Positions 57,133 to 64,000 of a DNA stretch of 64,000 bases are shown here, piece by piece; positions within the stretch are counted from its first letter, which is position 1, and the number at the start of each line of letters is the position of its first letter. The notes below the pieces were generated by a model that saw only the letters and a program-made list of their open reading frames with translations, was not told the DNA's origin and did not search any database. This DNA comes from an uncultured Flavobacteriaceae bacterium. Its GTDB lineage: Bacteria > Bacteroidota > Bacteroidia > Flavobacteriales > Flavobacteriaceae. The DNA is taken from assembly GCA_947502635.1 (NCBI GenBank), contig CANNAN010000001.1:434001-498000 (forward strand), given 5' to 3'. A program made the position numbers and the translations under genes.

Positions 57133-59262
57133 ATGAATTTAATGAGAGTTTTATTCTGTGTATGTTGTTTAATTTCAGTAAACATTTTTGCACAGAAAAC
57201 AGATAGCGTTACCGAGAAAAAAATAACAACACTCCTGTCTAAAATGACGCTTGAAGAAAAGATAGGGCAATTATCTCAACCTGTTTTAGATGAGCATAGT
57301 AAAGACGTAGAAAATGAAATTGCTGCTGGAAAAGTAGGGTCTTTTTGTAGTTTTAATAAAAGGCATTACACGCCATCAGAAAGAAATCGTTTGCAAAAAA
57401 TAGCAATTGAAAAATCGAGGTTAGGTATACCTATCATCTTTACATACGATGTTATTCATGGTTTTTCAACGATATATCCTATTTCTCTGGGGTTGTCTGC
57501 ATCTTGGGATTTAAATCTAGCCAAACAAGTAGCGTCTATGGCTGCAAAAGAAGCCCGGTATTATGGAATAGATATGACCTTTAGTCCAATGGTAGATGTG
57601 TCACGAGACCCTAGATGGGGAAGAATTTCTGAGTGCTATGGCGAAGATGTGCTCTTAAACTCAGTCTTTGGTAAAGCTACGGTAGAAGGCTATCAAGGTA
57701 ATGATTTAAGCAAACATGAAAACATAGGATCTTGTGTAAAGCATTTTGTAGGTTATGGTTTATCAATGGGAGGCCGCGATAAACAGTTTACAGAAATATC
57801 AAAAAACACCTTGTTAAATACATATTTGCCACCCTTTAAAAGTGCCGTAGATGCGGGAGCTGTTTCTGTAATGACAGCATTCAATGATATCTCTGGTATT
57901 CCAGCATCTGCAAATAAATTCACTATGACAGATGTTTTAAAAGACCAATGGGGGTTTGATGGTTTTACATTGAGTGATTGGGATGCTGTGTTAGAGTTGC
58001 AAAACCATGGAATAGCAGGTAATGATAAAGAAGCTGCGGAAAAAGCAATTAATGCAGGTTTAGATATGGAGATGAGAAGCGATATGTATTTAAACCTAGT
58101 AAAATCTGTAAAAGAAGGAAACGTTAAAGAGTCTGTTGTTGATGAGGCTGTTCGTAGGGTATTACGAATAAAATATAAATTAGGCTTATTTGATAATCCG
58201 TATATCGATGATAAAAAATCAAATAAAGTGCAACTTACAGAAGAGAATAGAAAATTAGCCAGAAAAGCAGGAGCAGAATCTATGGTGTTGCTTAAAAATA
58301 ATGGCGTTTTGCCTTTAGGTAAAAAAGGGCGCTTAATTATAGATGGACCATTTACCAATAGCAAAGACATGTTAGGTTGGTGGATAGGTAATGGAGATGA
58401 TCAAAATGTTGTTACTGTAGAGGAAGGGATTAGAAATAAAACAGCGGGTAAACTTCAAATTATTCATGGGTCTTTATCTCGTAATTATGATAAAACGGTA
58501 TTAATATGTTTAGGCGAATCTGGAGGTAACTTTGGGGAATCTAATTGCATTACAGATGTAACCATTCCTAAATCTCAAATAGAGTTAGTTAAAGAAGCTA
58601 AGGCAAAAGGGAAAAATGTTATTGCCGTTATTTTTAATGGACGTCCTTGGGTTTTAACCCCTATAATGGACTATGCCGATGCTATTTTAATAGCATGGCA
58701 TCCAGGAACTGAAGCAGGAAATGCCGTTGCAGATGTTCTTTTTGGAGATGTAAACCCTAGCGGAAAATTAACGTGTTCATTCCCAAAAATGAACGGGCAA
58801 ATTCCTATTTTTTATTCAGATAGAATAAGTGGTAGACCAAGAGAAAATAAATATAAAAATATAGATGCGAATCCTTTATTTGAATTCGGGTTTGGATTGA
58901 GTTATACAAAATTTGAATACTCTAATTTAAAAATGTCATCAAATACATTAAAAAAAGATGGTAGTATTACCGTAAGTATTGATGTTAAAAACATTGGAAA
59001 ACGAGAAGGTAAAGAAGTCGTACAACTTTATATTCATGACAAAGTTGCAAGTATCTCACGACCTAAAAGAGAGCTCGTTAAGTTTGCTAAACCAAACATA
59101 AAAGCAGGAGAAACCCAAACAATCACATTTAATTTATCAGCATCAGATTTAGCTTTTTATAATATTGATGATCAATATACATTGGAGTCTGGAGCGTACG
59201 ATTTGTGGGTTGGAGGAAGCAGTAATTGTGAGTTGAGTTCAAAATTTACTTTAGAAGATTAA
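57133..59262 (+). CDS. GH3 family beta-glycosidase (BglX-like)
   Basis: 709 residues with signal peptide (1-22, ending IFAQ). GH3 two-domain core: barrel with FTYDVIHGF, FSPMVDVSRDPRWGR, CVKHFVGYG and the nucleophile motif LSDWDAV (Asp282), then the alpha/beta sandwich (about 385-590), and a C-terminal FnIII-like domain (about 615-709). Length and order match periplasmic beta-glucosidases, though GH3 also includes beta-xylosidases and others. In this context it may remove a beta-linked side unit (glucose or xylose) or act on beta-galactose. It follows the propeller gene by 26 bp and precedes GH29 by 4 bp, so it is in the same transcript. Confidence 0.92.
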   Translation: MNLMRVLFCVCCLISVNIFAQKTDSVTEKKITTLLSKMTLEEKIGQLSQPVLDEHSKDVENEIAAGKVGSFCSFNKRHYTPSERNRLQKIAIEKSRLGIPIIFTYDVIHGFSTIYPISLGLSASWDLNLAKQVASMAAKEARYYGIDMTFSPMVDVSRDPRWGRISECYGEDVLLNSVFGKATVEGYQGNDLSKHENIGSCVKHFVGYGLSMGGRDKQFTEISKNTLLNTYLPPFKSAVDAGAVSVMTAFNDISGIPASANKFTMTDVLKDQWGFDGFTLSDWDAVLELQNHGIAGNDKEAAEKAINAGLDMEMRSDMYLNLVKSVKEGNVKESVVDEAVRRVLRIKYKLGLFDNPYIDDKKSNKVQLTEENRKLARKAGAESMVLLKNNGVLPLGKKGRLIIDGPFTNSKDMLGWWIGNGDDQNVVTVEEGIRNKTAGKLQIIHGSLSRNYDKTVLICLGESGGNFGESNCITDVTIPKSQIELVKEAKAKGKNVIAVIFNGRPWVLTPIMDYADAILIAWHPGTEAGNAVADVLFGDVNPSGKLTCSFPKMNGQIPIFYSDRISGRPRENKYKNIDANPLFEFGFGLSYTKFEYSNLKMSSNTLKKDGSITVSIDVKNIGKREGKEVVQLYIHDKVASISRPKRELVKFAKPNIKAGETQTITFNLSASDLAFYNIDDQYTLESGAYDLWVGGSSNCELSSKFTLED

Positions 59263-59266
59263 ACCA

Positions 59267-60775
59267 ATGAATATCATGAATTCAAAGTATGTTTTTTTCG
59301 CTATGTTTTTACTAATTTTTGCTCAGGTTTTTTCTCAAGATGAAATTAGTGTTTTAGAAGCAAAAGACACATACCAAGCTAATTGGGAGTCTATAAGAAG
59401 TCAGTATAAAATACCAGATTGGTTTAGAGATGCCAAGTTTGGAATTTTTATTCATTGGGGGCCTTATGCAGTGCCAGCCAAAGGAGATGAAAAATATCCT
59501 AAATACATGTATTATAAAGATCATGTAAAAAACGATGGTTTTAATAATTATGAGTATCATCAAAAAACATATGGTAACCATAAAGAATTTGGGTATAAAG
59601 ATTTTATTCCAATGTTTAAAGCAGAAAAATTCAATGCTAAAAAATGGGCTAAACTCTTTAAAAAATCGGGAGCAAGATATGTAGTGCCTGTAGCAGAGCA
59701 TCATGATGCATTTGCCATGTATAATTCAAAATTCACACGTTGGAATTCTGTAAACATGGGCCCAAAAAGAGATGTTTTGGGTGAATTGGCAATAGCAGTG
59801 AGAAAAAAGGGAATGAAATTTGGGGCCTCGTCACATCTTGCCAATTGGCGAAATTATTATTGGAAAAAAACAGAATACGATAATTCCAATCCAGAATATG
59901 TGGATTTATATTGGAAATCGGTTAAAAACAAATCAAAACCATCTCAAGAGTTTTTAGATCTCTGGTGGAACAGAACCACAGATATCATCGACCAATACCA
60001 ACCAGATGTATTATGGTTTGATTTTGGATTGGATAAACCAGGTTTTGAATCGGTACACCCCAAAATACTTTCGTATTACTATGGTAAAGGTGAAGAGTGG
60101 AACAAAGACGTTGTATTTCAGAATAAAAATATGAGAAACAAATCTTTTCCCGAAGATTTAATTGTTCTGGATATAGAACGTGGTAGAATGGATACCATTT
60201 TTAAATACCCATGGCAAACAGATACCTCGGTAGGCTATAAGTCTTGGGGATATATAGATCATGAAGATTATAAAACCTCAAACTATTTGATAGACGAACT
60301 TATTGATATTGTAAGTAAAAATGGCTGCCTGTTATTAAATATTGGTCCTAAGGCAAATGGTACTATTCCTGATGAGTCTCAAAGAATTTTAACGGAAATA
60401 GGAGCTTGGTTAAAAGTAAACGGTGAAGCTATTTACGATACCAGACCATGGAAAATTTATGGTGAAGGTCCAACACAAGTAAGTAAGGGGCATCACTCTG
60501 AGAAGAAAAATAAAATATCAACATCTCAAGATGTTAGGTTTACTCAAAAAAATAATGTTTTGTATGCAACGGTACTCGATTGGCCAGATAACAATGTGTT
60601 TACAATTAAAACATTATCTAAAGGCAGTACTATAGAAAATAAGGCGATTAAAGCTGTTGAGTTTATAAGCGGAAAACATAAAATTAATTGGTCGCAAACC
60701 AGTGAAGGGTTAGTTATAAAAACTAAAGGTAAAAGACTGTCTGAAGCTGCTTATGTATTTAAAATTGAGTTTTAG
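59267..60775 (+). CDS. GH29 alpha-L-fucosidase / alpha-L-galactosidase (copy 2)
   Basis: 502 residues, signal peptide (about 1-24, ending VFSQ). GH29 marks: AKFGIFIHWGPYAVPA, VAEHHDAFAMYNS, WNSVNMGPKRDVLGE and DVLWFDFGLD with the nucleophile Asp252. It shares FGYKDFIPMFKAEKFNAK and surrounding sequence with the copy at 13835, so they are paralogs, but here the WFD context is closer to the classical one. The pair may split work between fucose-like and L-galactose ends, or between sulfated and plain ends. ATG is 4 bp after GH3. Confidence 0.9.
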   Translation: MNIMNSKYVFFAMFLLIFAQVFSQDEISVLEAKDTYQANWESIRSQYKIPDWFRDAKFGIFIHWGPYAVPAKGDEKYPKYMYYKDHVKNDGFNNYEYHQKTYGNHKEFGYKDFIPMFKAEKFNAKKWAKLFKKSGARYVVPVAEHHDAFAMYNSKFTRWNSVNMGPKRDVLGELAIAVRKKGMKFGASSHLANWRNYYWKKTEYDNSNPEYVDLYWKSVKNKSKPSQEFLDLWWNRTTDIIDQYQPDVLWFDFGLDKPGFESVHPKILSYYYGKGEEWNKDVVFQNKNMRNKSFPEDLIVLDIERGRMDTIFKYPWQTDTSVGYKSWGYIDHEDYKTSNYLIDELIDIVSKNGCLLLNIGPKANGTIPDESQRILTEIGAWLKVNGEAIYDTRPWKIYGEGPTQVSKGHHSEKKNKISTSQDVRFTQKNNVLYATVLDWPDNNVFTIKTLSKGSTIENKAIKAVEFISGKHKINWSQTSEGLVIKTKGKRLSEAAYVFKIEF

Positions 60776-60835
60776 GCTAAATAATTTAGGCTTAAAATTT
60801 TAAAATAACATTTTGTTTAAAATTAAGACTAAGTT

Positions 60836-62305
60836 ATGAATAAGCTATTCCTTGTTACAATATATGTATTCTTATGCTTCCTAAGTTGTACTGAATCAAA
60901 GAAGAATAAAGAAAAAGAATCCAGATCAGCATCAGATTCACCCAATATCATATTGTTTGTGGCCGATGATCATGGAATCGATGCATTAGGCTGTTATGGG
61001 AATCCAGTAATAAAAACGCCAAATTTAGATAAATTAGCTTCTGAAGGTGTCAAGTTTACTAATGCCTATTGTACCAGTGCAAGCTGTGCTGCCAGCAGAT
61101 CTGTAATATTATCTGGGTTATATGGGCACGCCACGGGGTCTTATGGGCATGTTCACGATTACCATCATTTTAGTACTTATGATGAGGTTAAATCACTTTC
61201 AAACCGATTGTCTGAAGCAGGTTATTTAACTGCACGAATTGGCAAATATCATGTAGCTCCAGAAAGTGTCTATAAATTTGATGAAGTTTTAAAGGCAAAT
61301 CCAAGAAACACAGTAGAAATGGCAAATGCTTGTATTGATGTTTTAAATTCAGAACAACCTTTCTTTTTATATTTCTGTACAGATGATCCGCATCGAGGAC
61401 AGCCACTTATTCCTGGTGGAGAGTGGGATACACCGAATTCCTTTGGAAATAAAGCAAAAGGCTATAAAGGCGTGAATCAAATTACATATGCACCCGAAGA
61501 TGTGTTAGTACCCGAGTTTTTACCAGATAATAAGCAAACAAGAGAAGAAATTGCACAATATTACCAAAGTGTTTCTAGAATAGATCAAGGCTTTGGGGAG
61601 TTGATGACTCATTTAAAAAACTCAGGAAAAATAGATAATACCATAGTGTTTTATATCTCAGATAACGGAATGGCTTTTCCAGGTGCTAAAACTACAGTTT
61701 ATGAACCAGGAATTAAATTGCCATGTATTATTAAAAACCCTAAAAATTCGAAAAAAGGTATTACAAATACGGCAAGAATTTCATGGGTAGATTTAACACC
61801 TACAATTTTAGATATGGCACAGGTAAATTATGATACCAATACTTTTCATGGTAAGTCTTTCAAGAATATCATAGATCATGAAAGTGTAGATGGATGGAAC
61901 CGAATTTATGCATCACATACATTTCATGAAATCACCATGTATTACCCCATGCGTGTTGTAATTGCTGATGATTACAAATTAATTTGGAATATCGCTTATC
62001 AATTGGATTATCCCTTTGCTTCAGATTTATGGGCAGCATCTACATGGCAAGCTATTTATAGAAATGATGAGAAATATTTTGGAAATCGTACTGTGAAAGA
62101 CTATCTGTTTAGACCAGAATTCGAATTATTTAATTTATCAATAGATTCTAGTGAATCTAATAATTTAGCTAGGGATGATAATTATAAAGACATTTTGGAA
62201 TCTATGAAAGCTAAAATGAGAGATTTTCAGCGTAAAACCAAAGATCCTTGGTTAATTATGTGGGAACACGATAGTTCTTTACAAGGTACAGGGGTAAATC
62301 TTTAG
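60836..62305 (+). CDS. S1-family sulfatase (copy 3)
   Basis: 489 residues, lipoprotein signal ending CFLSC (Cys18) followed by TESKKN. Marks: VADDHGIDALGCYGNP, CAASR (Cys84, followed by SVILSGLYGHATG), GKYHVAPE, YISDNGMAFPGAKTTVYEPG and the ending FNLSIDSSESNNLA. It is clearly of a different S1 subgroup from copies 1 and 2, resembling heparan N-sulfatase-like members in SDNGMAFPGAKT. It probably removes a different sulfate. It starts 60 bp after GH29. Confidence 0.92.
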   Translation: MNKLFLVTIYVFLCFLSCTESKKNKEKESRSASDSPNIILFVADDHGIDALGCYGNPVIKTPNLDKLASEGVKFTNAYCTSASCAASRSVILSGLYGHATGSYGHVHDYHHFSTYDEVKSLSNRLSEAGYLTARIGKYHVAPESVYKFDEVLKANPRNTVEMANACIDVLNSEQPFFLYFCTDDPHRGQPLIPGGEWDTPNSFGNKAKGYKGVNQITYAPEDVLVPEFLPDNKQTREEIAQYYQSVSRIDQGFGELMTHLKNSGKIDNTIVFYISDNGMAFPGAKTTVYEPGIKLPCIIKNPKNSKKGITNTARISWVDLTPTILDMAQVNYDTNTFHGKSFKNIIDHESVDGWNRIYASHTFHEITMYYPMRVVIADDYKLIWNIAYQLDYPFASDLWAASTWQAIYRNDEKYFGNRTVKDYLFRPEFELFNLSIDSSESNNLARDDNYKDILESMKAKMRDFQRKTKDPWLIMWEHDSSLQGTGVNL

Positions 62306-62418
62306 CAATTCTTTTAATTCACTCAGAATAAACCAAGAGATACATATAATAAACAGAGAGAAACAACAACCTCACCTAATTGTTATTAATTTGATGTTGT
62401 AATATTTGTTTATAGAAC

Positions 62419-64000
62419 ATGAAACTAAAAAATAAAACACAATTTGTTTCAATACTAAAAAAAGGCATTCTTTTTACTTTTTTACTTATTGGGATTTTTA
62501 CTTCTGCACAATCACTAGAAAAGGAAGCTAAAGAAAAGATAAATAATCTTGAAAAACTTATAAAAAAAGCAGAAAAAAAAGGTATTGATGTATTAAAAGA
62601 AAAAACAACAGTGAGAACTGCAGAGATCTTTTTGGTTTATGCTAATTGGGATGAAAAAAATATTGAAGAAAACGAAGCATATTTTAAAAAAATGGCTTTG
62701 TATAAAGATCAAGCTCTAGAAAAGGCAAAAGAGCTTCCCGATTTTGAGCGTAAAGATGTTGTACTAATGTTAAATGAGGCAATAGAATATTTACAATTAT
62801 TACTCGATAAACAAGTTTTTAGAAAACCATCCCCAAAAATAGACTGGAGAAAGGTTAGTGTAGAGGGAGATCAATTAACTTTTGACAAAAGACCCGTATT
62901 TTTAGCAGATTATACATGGAAGCCTAATACAAAAAGACTAACAGAGTATCATGGTGATCAAGATGGGTTTTTTATGACACCTTCTTATGTGAAGAAAGAT
63001 GGTACTTTAATACCTGGAATTTGGAGTAAATTAATAAATAAGTCTAATGGCTCTCTAGGCTTTATATTCTTAAATCATAAATCGGCTCCTAAATGGGCTC
63101 TTAAAAAGTATGGAGACTCTCTTATTTTACCAACAGATAGATATACTATTTACGATATAGATAACCCTGGAGCTAAAGATTTTCAGAAAAAACTAATAAA
63201 AGCGGTAGTACCATATACAGCAGGTAGAAAATTTTCAGAATTGGGATATATGTTATGTAACGAGCCTCATTTTTTTACCCAAAAAACAGGCGATAAATTA
63301 GCTTGGGCATCTGGACCAGTAACAGAATATACCAAGGATAAATTTAGAAGTTGGTTGAAAGAAAAACATCAAAATATAACGTCGTTAAATACTTTATGGG
63401 ACACAAATTTTTCCAACTTTAGGAAAGTAACTATAAAAATACCTATAGATACGAATCTTAGAGGAACGCCGATGTGGTATGATTGGTCGCTTTTTAATAT
63501 GTACCGTGTAACAGAGTGGTATAAGTTTTTAAAATCTGAGATTAGAAAATATGATAAAGAAGCTAAAGTACATTTAAAAATAATGCCTAATCTATGGACA
63601 GAAAATAAACGAGCTCATGGTATAGATTTAGAGTCGCTTACAGAAATGAGTGGTATTATTGGAAATGACTCAGGGGCAGAGCATAATAGAATGTGGGGGG
63701 CACCATACGAATGGGAAGCTCATTATGCATTTGAATGGCGAGAATTATGTATGGGATTTGACTTCATGAAATCGGTGAGTCCAGAAAAAATCAATTTTAA
63801 TTCTGAACTACATTATCTATCGACAGGAAGATCAAGAAATTTGTATTTAGATCCTCAGTATGCAAGGGCTACATTTTGGTTGGCACATACTTATGGAATG
63901 ACGGCGAGTCAAATATGGTTTTGGCCTCGAAGAGAAGATGGTTCCATTCCAAAAAGATCTGGAAATGGCTATGCTGGTTCAAACAGCCAACAACCTAGAA
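62419..64000 (+). CDS. Clan GH-A glycoside hydrolase, GH42-like (paralog 3 of 3), cut by right edge
   Basis: ATG at 62419 opens a frame that stays open to the end of the window: 527 complete codons. Signal peptide (about 1-31, ending TSAQ), the same helical N-domain (about 33-135, with KTTVRTAEIFLVYANWDEKN), then the barrel with candidate acid/base Glu282 in MLCNEPHF and nucleophile Glu463 in NFNSELHY. LKEKHQNITSLNTLWDTNF matches the same site in the other two paralogs. C-terminal parts, including any T9SS domain, are beyond the window. It follows the sulfatase by 113 bp and ends the visible run of the locus. Confidence 0.75.
   Translation, partial: MKLKNKTQFVSILKKGILFTFLLIGIFTSAQSLEKEAKEKINNLEKLIKKAEKKGIDVLKEKTTVRTAEIFLVYANWDEKNIEENEAYFKKMALYKDQALEKAKELPDFERKDVVLMLNEAIEYLQLLLDKQVFRKPSPKIDWRKVSVEGDQLTFDKRPVFLADYTWKPNTKRLTEYHGDQDGFFMTPSYVKKDGTLIPGIWSKLINKSNGSLGFIFLNHKSAPKWALKKYGDSLILPTDRYTIYDIDNPGAKDFQKKLIKAVVPYTAGRKFSELGYMLCNEPHFFTQKTGDKLAWASGPVTEYTKDKFRSWLKEKHQNITSLNTLWDTNFSNFRKVTIKIPIDTNLRGTPMWYDWSLFNMYRVTEWYKFLKSEIRKYDKEAKVHLKIMPNLWTENKRAHGIDLESLTEMSGIIGNDSGAEHNRMWGAPYEWEAHYAFEWRELCMGFDFMKSVSPEKINFNSELHYLSTGRSRNLYLDPQYARATFWLAHTYGMTASQIWFWPRREDGSIPKRSGNGYAGSNSQQPR

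Noticed and set aside
57753-58370. 205-residue open frame on the minus strand inside the GH3 gene
   Set aside because: It lies entirely antisense to a well-conserved GH3 enzyme with intact catalytic motifs; composition follows the sense codons and no domain is visible.
62419-64000. Third GH-A gene as a truncated pseudogene
   Set aside because: The frame is open to the last base and keeps both candidate catalytic Glu residues; it is cut only by the window edge.

Overview
The window is AT-rich and looks like chromosomal DNA of a marine member of the Flavobacteriaceae (Bacteroidetes). It carries two SusC/SusD pairs, two hybrid two-component systems (HTCS), type IX secretion (T9SS) C-terminal sorting domains, many lipoprotein signals ending in Cys, and TAnnTTTG-type -7 promoter elements. 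I saw no rRNA, tRNA, CRISPR array, insertion sequence or phage gene.

Layout. Positions 1-6480 are a minus-strand flank: the 5' end of a secreted protein running off the left edge, an FG-GAP-like T9SS protein, HTCS 1 and a membrane-anchored rhodanese. From 6984 to the right edge almost everything is one very large polysaccharide utilization locus (PUL) on the plus strand. Block A (6984-15433) has a secreted beta-propeller hydrolase, HTCS 2 and a GH29 enzyme, closed by a strong terminator. Block B (16021-24537) has a GH110 enzyme, SusC1, SusD1 and a surface glycan-binding lipoprotein, again closed by a terminator. Block C (24623-28362) has a T9SS-secreted clan GH-A hydrolase and an FnIII-like lipoprotein. 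Block D (28447-34759) is a minus-strand LacI-family regulator divergent from SusC2/SusD2. Block E (34973-64000) is a long co-directional run: Na+/solute symporter, FAD-dependent oxidoreductase, sulfatase, GH97, GH2, GH117, GH2, sulfatase, then propeller / GH-A / propeller, GH3, GH29, sulfatase and a third GH-A gene cut by the right edge.

How it fits together. SusC/D pairs and the glycan-binding lipoprotein would capture and import oligosaccharides. T9SS-exported GH-A enzymes are the only plausible surface depolymerases I can see. Three S1-type sulfatases would desulfate, and periplasmic exo-enzymes (GH2 x2, GH3, GH29 x2, GH97, GH110, GH117) would take the oligosaccharides to monosaccharides for the symporter. 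GH117 (3,6-anhydro-L-galactose chemistry), GH110 and GH97 (alpha-galactose), GH2 (beta-galactose) and GH29 (alpha-L-fucose or alpha-L-galactose) together with sulfatases point to a complex sulfated red-algal galactan (agar/porphyran/carrageenan type). This is inference: no GH16, GH50, GH82 or GH86 endo-enzyme was recognised.

The least explained parts are three paralogous propeller hydrolases, three paralogous GH-A proteins with a shared N-terminal helical domain, a pair of minus-strand promoters with identical tandem-repeat architecture at the left edge, and paired LacI-type operators in front of two operons.
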